Shown: in pieces, positions 34,046-43,870 of the stretch
How the letters are laid out: each line of letters starts with the position of its first letter
Numbering within the stretch: position 1 is the first letter of the stretch
DNA from: Plenodomus lindquistii
Taxonomy: Eukaryota > Ascomycota > Dothideomycetes > Pleosporales > Leptosphaeriaceae
Direction: 5' to 3'
DNA: 64,000 nucleotides
Assembly (NCBI GenBank): GCA_025504975.1
Contig: JANUWI010000004.1
Coordinates: 1,488,001-1,552,000 of the forward strand
Position numbers and translations under genes: made by a program
The notes under the pieces: generated by a model
Databases searched by the model: none
Told to the model about the DNA's origin: nothing
What the model saw: only the letters and a program-made list of their open reading frames with translations

Positions 34046-35223
34046 TCACGTTCTCGGAAATAATCTCCGGCTATCGCCATATATATACCTGACTTGTAAT
34101 GGGGAAAAGCATTTGCTGTTGGACGCATTGATAGAAGTTGGCAGCCCCACACATGTGTTAGCCCACTCCGTTCGATTATCACGTCGCACTTCTATCTCAG
34201 TCGTCTTCTGTATGTGTTCTGCTTCTGCAATCTGCTCGAATGTATGCCGCTTCGTTGAAAGCCGACTGGGCTGACCTGGTCTCGGTTCCGATCTGGTTCG
34301 CAAAGAGAGACCACCAGGCCTCGAAGGCGTTTGTACGTCGTAGCTCTCAACATTTGACGAGCCCTGCACCGAGTCGCGTAACTGATTGAGGATGGCAAAC
34401 TCGATCTTCAGCTTGACGCTGTATCCGAAGCCTTTGAAACTGCACCACAGTCCCCAGAAGACCATATACTCGAGAGTGATGGTACAAATCTCAATGCAGA
34501 TGATCGCAATGTTCGCTAGGAACAGGAGCTTGATGCGTTGCCGGTTGCCCTTCCGCTGTACACTTTCTCGGATCCGAAGGATGCGAACTGTCGAGACGAG
34601 GTACATAAGGGAGATCATCACCTCTGGGGTAGTGAGGAACGTGACTGATATCTTCTCCATGATTTCGAGGGGTTTGTATGTTGGATCGATCGCGTTGTTT
34701 TTGACAGCCTATTGTATTGGGTCAGGTGCCAAAGTGAGACAAAGATGCTTAGGTAGGCGACATACTAGCAAAGAGAAGATGAATTGCGGACCATGCATGG
34801 ATATACCGCTGGCAATGATTACACAAAGGATGACTCGTAATTGCCATTTGTTACGGTAAACCAGATGGAGGCGAGACCACAACACCAACGACTGTCCAGT
34901 AACCATTGCGCTCCAGCCAACACCTATGCAAGCGATGGTTCCGTGGGCATTCAGATGACTAGCGAAAATCATGAGAAATACGTTGATCTGATACACAAGC
35001 ACTCCTAGCGTGGCTACCAGAAGACAGTAGAAGTATCGGCCCGTCTAGATCTTGAAGGTGAGAAAAATAGTGCAAAGTATCTCCGCACCATTAAACCTGG
35101 AGGCATTTAGTTTCGAGACAGTATAGACTGAGTTGCCGATTACCATGCCATTCCGGTCAAAGCCACGAATACTACTACCTCCAGTGTGGAAGCCAATGGG
35201 CCGATGGACAAAAAGCCATCCAT
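34046..35223 (-). pseudogene. DUF7703-like integral membrane protein, in-frame TAG
   Basis: Multi-pass fungal membrane protein of the DUF7703 type (family assigned from memory of GWSAMVTGQSLVLWSRLHLV and KLKIEFAILNQLRDS). Exons 35223-35144, 35096-34766 and 34708-34046 (GT-AG introns of 47 and 57 bp) sum to 358 codons. About seven hydrophobic stretches are visible, followed by a Ser/Arg/Pro-rich tail. Codon 44 is TAG (35045-35047), between the second exon's TIFLTFKI and TGRYFYCLL. No splice choice I tried removes it. TAG here could derive from CAG by one C-to-T change, the kind RIP makes. The rest of the frame is open, so the lesion is recent, or there is recoding or an error. Function of the family unknown. 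Confidence 0.7.
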
Positions 35224-35950
35224 AATGACCTTGAGTAGTGTGTCGTACACCTGGTATGCCTGAAGCCGCAGTTTTGTATCTGGACAGATTGCTTGACGCA
35301 CCCCTTCCTCAGGCGTAGATCGTTGTCACCATTGCATAGCGACGCCGCACGAGTTGGAGTCAGCGCTAAGATTCCTTTTTCAAACTTCCTAAATGAGCAA
35401 CCCAGTCAGTATTCTCTGACTTAGTCCGAGGCTCTTCACCAAGCTACGTCCATGGGACACTTGAGTTGGCAGCGTCACTCACTCGAAGTCAAAGCCGCTT
35501 CATCATGCAAGAAGAGGCCGTCTCCACATTTGACATCGCAAACATCTCATCCAAGTCAATGAAGAATGCCGGGATGAGGCTGTTGATACAAACCGCCTTG
35601 GCAGATCCTTCGTTCGGGTCGGCTTCCCGAATTGTAGGGGATCACGCTCTCGAGTCTAGTCCGGCTGAAAAGCATCAAATCAAAGCCATCAGCCAAAATC
35701 CATCATGTACATGGCGTATCCAAATGAGTGTGCGCGATTTTGTATGTGCATGCACACGGACTGCTTGCTAGGTTCCTGCAGGATTACACGACATTAATTT
35801 CCTCGACTCCGCGGGCAAGACTTGGTGCAGATTGGTGGTGTAGGGGCCAATGTCCATTTGTCTTGTACTCCCGGTCTTTCTTTCCTCTATGGTCATCTCT
35901 ACTTCCCTCATATTTGCTATCAGTCCCGACCCCACGGTCTCACCAATCCC
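35224..35950. other. Intergenic, divergent from the FAD oxidase
   Basis: 727 bases between the divergent DUF7703-like gene and the oxidase. The frame at 35466-35771 overlaps no known fold and I leave it out. Repetitive content is not evident. Confidence 0.4.
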
Positions 35951-37562
35951 ATGCTTTTTACCACCGTTTCCACTTGGCTACTGTGCCTTTTGCCCTTCAT
36001 CAATGCGATCGAGCATGGTGATATCAAGCTTGCACTATCTTCTTTAGCACCGCAGTTGACAAAAGGAGCAATCGTAACATTTCCATGGAATGCGCGTTGG
36101 GATGAATTACAAGTCCGCGGTTCTTCACCACGACTTTCGCCTAGCTACAGCGTAGTAGTCGAAGTAGCCTCGGAGACTGATGTGCAAGTCACGGTGGCCA
36201 TAGCCAATCGTTTCAACATACCGTTCTTGGCTATCTCGGGTACTCATGGGTGGACTCGTACATTGGACAAGTTGCCATATGGTATCCAGATCAATTTGCG
36301 GCGACTGAACACTGCTCTACTTAGCCGCGATGGGAAGACTGCACACGTTGGAGGCGGCATGCTCCAGTATGAGATCACGCGATCACTCTTTGCGAAGGGA
36401 AAGTACGCTGGTAAGTCCAAACCCCAGCCCAGCGTAGAGTACCGATCACTCCTTGGCTAACAGCAATCGTCCAGTCACCGGGCTCGCCGAGTGTGTATCT
36501 GTTGCTGGGCCATTGCTCGGAGGCGGACACAGTCTGCTTCAGGGGCAGTTCGGCTACTCCTTAGACAATCTGGTATCTGCACGTGTCGTTCTTGCCAATG
36601 GCACACTCGTTGTTGCTTCCAAGACCAAGAATCCAGATCTTTTCTGGGCTTTGAGAGGTGCTGGACATAACTTTGGTATCTTGACGAACTTGGAGGTTAA
36701 AACATACGACGTGCCTAGTACGTGGACTGTGTACTCACTCATCTTCACGACCGACAAGGTTGAAGCGCTCTTCAGTCTCATCAATAAGATTGAGGAGGCG
36801 GACTTTAAAAGACCTGCGAAACTCGCGCTGACTGGAGTCTTTGCTCGCATCCCAGTCGTCGATGCTACCAGTGTAAGTAAATCTTTCAAACGCAGTTCGC
36901 ATTGACTTACGCTTCGACAGCCTGTAGTTGCATATACCGTTGCATACGAGGGTAGCGGAAAAGATGCAGAGCCGTACGCTGTCCTCTTCAAGGCACTGGG
37001 TCCAGTATCTACGACTATCACCACTGATGTCAGCTATGTAGAATTGTACACAGTGACAGGTAACAATCTGGACAGCCAAGCATGCGTCCGAAATAAGAAC
37101 ATCTTGGGAGCTGGGACGTCGCTTCCTGCTTGGGACCTCAGAGGCGTTCGCAAAGCATTCAGCGTCTTTGGAAATCTCACTGCAGACGCTCGTTTTGCGA
37201 ACTCGATTACACTATTAGAAAACTACGGCATGCAGGCTGTTCGAGCTGTGGATTCGGAGACCACGGCTCTTGCTCTTGAGGAACGCAAACATCCTATCCT
37301 GGCGAGCCCGGTACTTTGGTGGGATGGCGATGACGCGCAGACGACGAGGGACGCGTACACGTATGCGGACGCAATGCGTAATGCCTTATATCGAGGTGTC
37401 GATAGTAGAGGTGAAAAGCGACATTGCTATGTCAACTACGCAAATGGAGACGAAAAGAAGGCGGAGATGTACGGGTATGATGCGCGACTAAAGCGATTGA
37501 CAAAGTTGAAGAAGGCATGGGATCCTTTGAACAGATTTGGCTTCTACAATTCTATAGTGTAG
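35951..37562 (+). CDS. Secreted FAD-linked oxidase (BBE-like)
   Basis: Berberine-bridge-type FAD oxidoreductase, 499 residues in three exons (35951-36410, 36475-36872, 36921-37562). MLFTTVSTWLLCLLPFINA is a signal peptide. The PCMH FAD-binding domain includes VAIANRFNIPFLAISGTHGW, where His99 probably carries the covalent FAD, and CVSVAGPLLGGGHSLLQGQF; FWALRGAGHNFGILTNLEVK is typical of the family. The end YVNYANGDEKKAE...LTKLKKAWDPLNRFGFYNS is the BBE C-terminal motif. The Cys of bicovalent enzymes is not at the expected place, so attachment through His alone is likely. Substrate unknown; family members oxidise sugars, alkaloids and polyketide intermediates. Start chosen for the signal peptide. 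Confidence 0.9.
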
Positions 37563-37614
37563 TGTTAGCACATTACGACTACTCAGCCTGGGCCTGACAC
37601 AACTGCTTGTGTCC

Positions 37615-37782
37615 TCATGGCAGGACCCGTGGTGCATCGAGAGGCATAAAACCACGATTGTAGACGCAGCTCCGAGACTTGAGTGTGAGGAGGTGGATGG
37701 TGGTAGTTGTGGTTTTGGAGAGGGAAAAGATTAGGTGTTGGAGCTTGGTGGGAAGGCGGGAGAAGGGGTGGAAGGTAGACAT
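37615..37782 (-). CDS. Possible truncated 2EXR-like ORF
   Basis: 55 codons, MSTFHPFSRLPTKLQHLIFS near the N-terminus recalling the 2EXR/F-box-like 'LP.EL...IW' pattern of fungal proteins. It ends soon after at a stop and converges with the FAD oxidase, so it is a fragment or a chance match. Upstream leader is CA-rich on this strand. Confidence 0.25.
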   Translation of the reverse strand: MSTFHPFSRLPTKLQHLIFSLSKTTTTTIHLLTLKSRSCVYNRGFMPLDAPRVLP

Positions 37783-39258
37783 TTTGACGATGGGTTGTTG
37801 TGGTGTGTGGGATGGTGCGGAGTGTGCTTGTTGTGGTAGTGTGTGATGATGTGGTATGTATGAGGTGTGTGTGTCGAAGGAATGGAAGGAAGAACTGATA
37901 TTGCATGTATTCATCGAGAAACGTGAAAGAATATATTATTTGCATGATCTGAATCATACCTGATGCACTCTTGCTCAATCAACTTACAGCTATTATCTGG
38001 TACAATACTTGAATTTTTTTTCCCCTGCATATTCAATGAATAGCGTACCACACATATTCATACCTATTGTCTGCCTCTACAGTATACCATCAGCCACTCA
38101 AAATATGGCCCATATTCTCTGAGTACCACTGGATTGTACACCTATTATCAGGCCTGCCAACAGGTTCGAAACGGATGGTGAACACTTCCAGACTCGAGTA
38201 TGCAAACCACCAATGAGCAGCCACCGGCTCTGGAACCGCCCTGGTCATCCGTTGTGCATCCTGATTCCTATGATCTCACAACCTCCACAAGTACTGTGGC
38301 AAAAGTGAAAAGTGGCCAAGAGAAATGAGTAGACCATGGGCCGCACAGCGGCAGGGTAAAGATGATGCTTGGGCATCCACACGCCCAATCATTGAGGATT
38401 GTGGGGCCGCTAGCCGGCCGTTTCGAAAACGTTGTTACGAGGACCGACGGTGGTGCAGCGCACAAGTTGGAATGCAATGCGGGAGTGCTTACATGATTAT
38501 GTATCTCGCGGCTTACGGTGTCAACGTTGAACTGAACAGTACACAGACGTCATGCCATGGGCTGAGAAATGGTCAACGGAAACGCGGAACTGGCGTCGCA
38601 ACGACGTAATGTGGCTGCTGATCTGTGCGAATCGCAAACGGCCTTGTGCTCCGGAGACGTGCATACGATGACATAGATACGAGGGAAGTGCATCATGCTT
38701 GGACGGGAGTGTAGAGCCGGCGCGCAGAGGCGCGATGAATGTTGTGTAAGTGTTTAGCGGGAGTAGGTGACCAAGCATGCGGAGATGGGGCAGATTTGTT
38801 ATCAGATGCGGAGATTTTTGTGGCCGCAGAGCCGCTCCACCATGGGTAAGCACAGTCAGCTTGCAAAGGCGTGCGGCTCGGCGAGAAAAGAGGTCTCTCG
38901 CGCGAGAGCGGAGGAGATCAGGGGTGTACCGAAGGGTGGTGGGTATAGTCTTAGTCGGCGCCGGTCTCAGCGCCCAGACTTGCCGTACACGTCTGCATCG
39001 TCTACATTCACGCCTTGCCGTCTTCCCTCCACATCCAATTCCTAGGCCCGCTCCTGTTGCCGTGACCATAGCACCCACCATTTCGTCCATCTACGTGAAG
39101 AGGTTGACTGCGAGCAGGCGGCTGTCACTCGTTGCGCCACCGACGGGTTCCCGAGGTACGTGTGGGCTTATCAGATGGAGGGGTTTTTATCAGATGGAGC
39201 GGCCATGTTCAGATGCAGGGCCACGACGACGTCTGGTCTGCATCGCTGCCCGCACTGA
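37783..39258. other. Intergenic, no supported gene
   Basis: About 1.5 kb. The first 150 bases are the T/G-rich leader of the small minus-strand ORF. The rest holds only short frames on both strands (for example 38521-39090 minus) without domain support. The 3' end leads into a heptamer tandem repeat before the next gene. Confidence 0.4.
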
Positions 39259-39321
39259 TGAGCATTGAGCATTGAGCATTGAGCATTGAGCGTTGAGCGT
39301 TGAGCATTGAGCATTGAGCAC
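39259..39321 (+). repeat. Nine-copy heptamer repeat TGAGCAT
   Basis: Nine tandem 7-bp units: TGAGCAT x4, TGAGCGT x2, TGAGCAT x2, TGAGCAC. It lies about 95 bp upstream of the start codon at 39415, in the likely promoter or 5' UTR. Confidence 0.9.
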
Positions 39322-39414
39322 CGAGAGATTTTGTGCTGACCATGGTTCGCGCTAGCTGCCCTCTCCTTTGTCGCGTCTTCACGACACGACGCCCGACTTG
39401 GACCGCTCCGCACC

Positions 39415-41431
39415 ATGGCCTCGACCGCACCTGCCATGGCACACCACATGCCCAACACCCCCACGTCGCACCCCGACGACCCCATCCCATCTGAACCGCA
39501 CAGCACTCCCCAAGCCCCACTGCGGCCCTCGCACTCACAGCCTGAGCCCACCTCGCCCAAGTCGTCGGGCGAGTCCATCCTATGGAGCACAAACAGCAGC
39601 GACGACTCGGAGGCGCCCATGACGCCCACCACCGAGCCTGACCAGGCCGTCGACGAGGTCGTCGACAAGCTGCAGGACCTGCCCACCGCTGCCGTCAATT
39701 TCCCGGGGCAGGCGCGACCGAGGCGGGCATCGACAACGCTCATCTCCGACAGCCCAACCGACATCAGACGCATACTAGGCGAGGGACAAACAGCCACCAA
39801 GCTCATCAGCCAATGCTGCGGCGGAGGCTGCTGTCTGCTCAAGACGTTGGCCCCTGACACATCTTCGCCCAACTTTGTCCCGGTCGTTGTCCCGGACAAC
39901 CAGGCCTACAGAAGCCTGAACCTCAAGATGGGCCCGCTGGCTCTCGACAGCGAACTCACCGACACCACGCCGCTACCCCATGTACACCTTTCGTTCGAGC
40001 CTCTTCCCTCCAAAGACATCACGTACGTTTCAGACGTCCACAAGTCGCCGCCCAAGTTTGTCCAGCCGCACCCGCCGTACGAGGTCTACTCAGCACCGCT
40101 TTACCATGCTCGCGAGCTGACCAAGCCGGGCGCCGAGAAGAGGACATACCACTTCGACATTGATGTGACCGACTACCCTGATGAGGGCGGTGTCGACTTC
40201 AAGGTCGGTGGCGCCATTGGCATCTGCCCTCCCAACTCTCAGGAAATGGTCGACGAGCTCTTCCATGTCCTCTGCATTCCCAAGTTCGTGCGCGACAAGC
40301 CAGTTCTGCTCAAGACACAGACAGGACGATGGCCCACCATCTGGGGCGAGGACCAAGCACGCGAGCTCGTCACCACTCGTCGCGAACTCCTGACATGGTG
40401 TGCCGACATCCAGTCTCATCCACCCACCAAGAACCTGCTTCGCCTCATGGCTGAATACGCCGATGCACCCAACGAGAAGAAGATACTCACATACCTCTGC
40501 TCCGCTCAAGGCCAGGCAGCCTTTTGCGACCTACGCACAACTTCCCATGTCACCGTCTCCCAAATGCTTACGGCTTTCCCTTCATCCAAGCCACCACTAC
40601 CCGCTATCCTCGCTGTGCTAACCCAACTCATGCCGCGTTTCTACTCCCTCTCCAATGACCCACACGTGTCTTCGGCACGCCCCGGCCTCCCCGGAAACCG
40701 CCGCCTGATCGAGATGGCTGTCACCATCCACGAAACACCCGACTGGCATGCCCAAGGCGCCACACGCACCGGCGTGGGCAGTGGCTTCATGGAACGCATT
40801 GCACACGCCTTTATCAAGGCTGAAAAGGAAGGCGCAGATGCACGCGCTGCCACTGAGCTCCGCATCCCCATGTTCCGCGGCCTCATGGCCAACCCCTTGT
40901 CCAAGCAATTCGGTGGCGAAGGGCCCATGGTGCTCATCGGTGCTGGAGTCGGCATGGCTCCCTTCCGCGGCTTCATCCTCAACCGTCTGAAAAACGCCAA
41001 CTGTGCCAACAAGATCTGGCTTATTCAGGGTGTCCGCGATTCCATGCTCGATGAGCTGTACAGCGGCGAACTGGGCGACCACGAGCGCGAGATCAAGAAG
41101 GTGGTGCAGAGTCGCAAGGTCAGAACTGGCGAGAACACTGAAGTCAAGTACGTCCAGGATGAAGTGAGGGTCCAAGCGGACATTGTGTGGTTCGTCATCA
41201 ATGCGCTCGATGGACGCATCTTCGTCTGTGGCTCTAGTAAGGGTATGGGCGAGGGTGTCGAAGAGAGTTTGATCGATGTGGCCATGACCAAGGGTCGATT
41301 GAGCGAAAGCCAGGCTAAAGAGTTTTGGGCGAAGAAGAGGGAGGATGGACAGTACATTGCTGTAAGTGACCTTTGATTTACGACATCTACTCTCGAGCGA
41401 TATACTAATACCGTTCCAGGAGACCTGGTAA
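39415..41431 (+). CDS. Flavodoxin-less cytochrome P450 reductase-like FAD/NADPH oxidoreductase
   Basis: 652 residues, exons 39415-41361 and 41420-41431; the last exon encodes only Glu-Thr-Trp and the stop. Residues about 215-650 match the FAD-binding and NADPH-binding domains of cytochrome P450 reductases: RFYSLSNDP (FAD, about residue 407), GVGSGFMERI, VLIGAGVGMAPFRGFI (NADPH, about 503), RIFVCGSSKGMGEGVEES (about 602), and a C-terminal aromatic Trp as in diflavin reductases. The usual N-terminal FMN-flavodoxin domain is missing. In its place are 130 low-complexity Pro/Ser/Thr residues and a cysteine cluster CCGGGCC at 134-140. It may be an FAD-only reductase passing electrons to a partner. 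Cytosolic or membrane-attached through the cysteines (inference). Confidence 0.85.
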
Positions 41432-41930
41432 ATGCAACACTTCTCACGCACCAGTTATATATATTCACGTTTCCTGGTCATTTGATCGCTCCCTACGCAC
41501 AGTACATACCGTACTACCCATGTCTCTCGCTCTTGTCTGACATTATATCGCGATGGCGTTGCTAGACAGAAAAAGCTTGTCTCAGACGTAAAAGCAAGGG
41601 CGGTTGTCTGTCTATGATGGTGCGTTGTGGACAATATCTTGTGAGTATTTTGGGCATGCAGCAGACTTTGTATATTTGCGTTATTGCATGGCGTTGCTAT
41701 TTGATTTGGTTTCGAGGCGGACTTTTTGGGAGTTCTGCAAGGGTGTTGTTTTAAGAGCGATTGGAGGGTGGTGGTGTCTTGTGGGGGAGTTCAACTGTAG
41801 ATGGGGGTTAGAGAGAAGATTGAAGTATGAGGAGAATGAACAACTAGATCATATATCAAACTCATATAGCCCTCAGCCCCAGCGGCACCCACTCAGCAAC
41901 GAACTCCCAGCAAGCTCCCGAATCCGTGAT
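41432..41930. other. Intergenic, convergent 3' regions
   Basis: About 500 bases between the convergent oxidoreductase and GH125 mannosidase genes. No gene supported. T- and G-rich low-complexity sequence suggests terminator and 3' UTR content for both neighbours. Confidence 0.45.
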
Positions 41931-43523
41931 TTAATACACAGTGCTACTAGCATTGAACACGCTTAACACGCCCGGCCTCGTCTTCTCCAACTCCAACACC
42001 ATAACCCCAAACAGCCCATTCGCCCAACTAAACCACTGCCGACTCCACACCCCCGCATTCCTCGAATCAACACTCTCATGCATAACCCCTAAACCATCCG
42101 TACTCCTCACCAACATGCCCAGCAGCCTCAATATCTCCTCATCATCCTCACTCGTTAAGATTGCCGTAATAAGCGCCATGGGCCATGCGCGTCCAGGGAG
42201 TGTGTGGGGAGAACCGACACCGGAGATGACAGGACCGTGGGAGTAGTATGGATTATCCCTCGAAAGGATTTTGCGGCGAGTGTTTGCGTAGATGGGATCG
42301 TGGAGTGTCGTGTATTTTATCCAGGGAGCGGAGAGGAGAGAGGGGAGGTTGGGGTCGTCCATTACATTGGCGCTGCCGTAGCCGTCGACTTCGTAGGCGA
42401 AGATTTTGCCGTAGGTTTTGTCGTCGATGATGGCGTGGGCTTCGATGGCGAGGTTGAGTGTTGTGCTCAGGGCTTTTAGGCGGTATGTTAGAGTTGAAGT
42501 ACCACTGTTGCTGCGGCGGCGGTATTCGAGCACCCTGGTTATAAGCGAGGTGGCGTTGAGGGCGGAGCTGAACATCATGTTCGAGGGGATGAGGTATTGG
42601 AATGTACATGCGTCGTCGCTGGGGCGGTGGAAACTGCGGATCAACCCGATGTTGCCTTTGTGCGGGCTGCCGTTGCAGTTGTTGATTGGGGTGCCGCCGT
42701 AAGGGGCGCAGTACGTGTAGGGTGTGTGTTGCCATGCACCGTCCGGGGTGTAGGAATCCATGGTCATGCTTTGTGCTGTCGAGAGGACCTTTTCGACAGC
42801 CCGGGTCCAGTTGCTGGATTGGGAGAAGAAGTCGTAGTCTTTGGTTGCAGTGGCGTAGTCGGCGGAAAGTTGGAGGAATGATGCTAGACTATCCAGTTCC
42901 CATTGGCAGGAGAAGACACTCATGTAGTCGAATGCAGGGGTGATTTGGTCGCTGTTCATACTGCTCTTGCGTACAATACCGCTTTCTTCAGGGGCTTGGA
43001 AGGCGTTGCAGAAGGGGCTTTCGAGAATGTAGCGAGCTTGAAGATTGATGGCTCCACGGAAGAGACTCGCAAGACTGTTCTGACTCTTTGAGGGCTTAAG
43101 GACGGAGGTGTAGGCTTGAAGTTGGTTCGCACTGTCTCGGAGCCACATCGCCTCGATATCTCCCGTAATGACAAAGGTGAGCTCCTCTTCCTTCTCTTTC
43201 TGGCCACTGATGCCGTCGTCATCCCCAGTCTTGCTGGCATAGCCCTGCCATGCAATCGTCGTATCCAATGTACTCGGCCAGCTATTTTCGAAGAGACGAA
43301 ACAGATCAGGATCTGTGATCACATGTCGTAGTCTCTCAATCGTATCCTCCACTTCCTGTGAGACGAATGTGCGGCAAGGTTCAATAGGTCGAGCGTACGA
43401 TAAGTTCAGGTTCGTTTCAGTGTAGGGCTCATGCCTTTGAGCAGCATAGTTGGAATAGATTGGACATTGAGCGAAGGATACAGGGATAAAGGAGAGCCAG
43501 GGGAGCGCGCCTCGAAGCCGCAT
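41931..43523 (-). CDS. GH125 exo-alpha-1,6-mannosidase, secreted
   Basis: Glycoside hydrolase family 125, an inverting exo-alpha-1,6-mannosidase acting on mannan or N-glycan ends; single exon of 530 residues. MRLRGALPWLSFIPVSFAQ is a signal peptide, so the product is probably secreted. Family segments: PIEPCRTF near the N-terminus, FVITGDIEAMWLRDSANQLQ (residues about 105-125, containing the catalytic-region Trp-Leu-Arg-Asp), SDQITPAFDYMSVFSCQWEL, GNIGLIRSFHRPSDDACTFQ, YYSHGPVISGVGSPHTLPGR and WFSWANGLFGVMVLELE. The ATG at 43523 gives the signal peptide start; an upstream extension to 43559 is possible. It converges with the oxidoreductase. Confidence 0.93.
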   Translation of the reverse strand: MRLRGALPWLSFIPVSFAQCPIYSNYAAQRHEPYTETNLNLSYARPIEPCRTFVSQEVEDTIERLRHVITDPDLFRLFENSWPSTLDTTIAWQGYASKTGDDDGISGQKEKEEELTFVITGDIEAMWLRDSANQLQAYTSVLKPSKSQNSLASLFRGAINLQARYILESPFCNAFQAPEESGIVRKSSMNSDQITPAFDYMSVFSCQWELDSLASFLQLSADYATATKDYDFFSQSSNWTRAVEKVLSTAQSMTMDSYTPDGAWQHTPYTYCAPYGGTPINNCNGSPHKGNIGLIRSFHRPSDDACTFQYLIPSNMMFSSALNATSLITRVLEYRRRSNSGTSTLTYRLKALSTTLNLAIEAHAIIDDKTYGKIFAYEVDGYGSANVMDDPNLPSLLSAPWIKYTTLHDPIYANTRRKILSRDNPYYSHGPVISGVGSPHTLPGRAWPMALITAILTSEDDEEILRLLGMLVRSTDGLGVMHESVDSRNAGVWSRQWFSWANGLFGVMVLELEKTRPGVLSVFNASSTVY

Positions 43524-43870
43524 TGTGAATATTGGTATCAGAAAAGGGGCATGGTGCAAACCAAATCCACACGCACGAAAATAAAACAGATATCAATGTA
43601 AGTGAAAATGAAAATAAGGGTCACACGCGATAGAATCTCAATGAGAAAGCTGTCAAAGCCAAGCTTTCTAGCCTCAACCTCGATGTGGAGTCCGCCAGGG
43701 GCGGCATGTGGACACGACAAGTGGGTATCATGTGGAATAAGTAAGGACGGTTGCACCTAGTACCAGATGTGGCGTTTTTGACGTTTAAAACGACTTGTGT
43801 TGTTTTGGCGTGGGGCGGCGTCGGAGCGCTCAAAGTTCATTTGGCTAGATTGCTGCCAAGACATTCCACT

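Noticed and set aside
38160..38180. GGTTCGAAACGG resembling a tRNA B box
   Set aside because: It deviates from GGTTCGANTCC, and no A box or cloverleaf is visible upstream.
40618..41451. 277-codon open frame on the minus strand
   Set aside because: Antisense shadow of the reductase-like coding region; no fungal domain, and it would overlap its NADPH domain completely.
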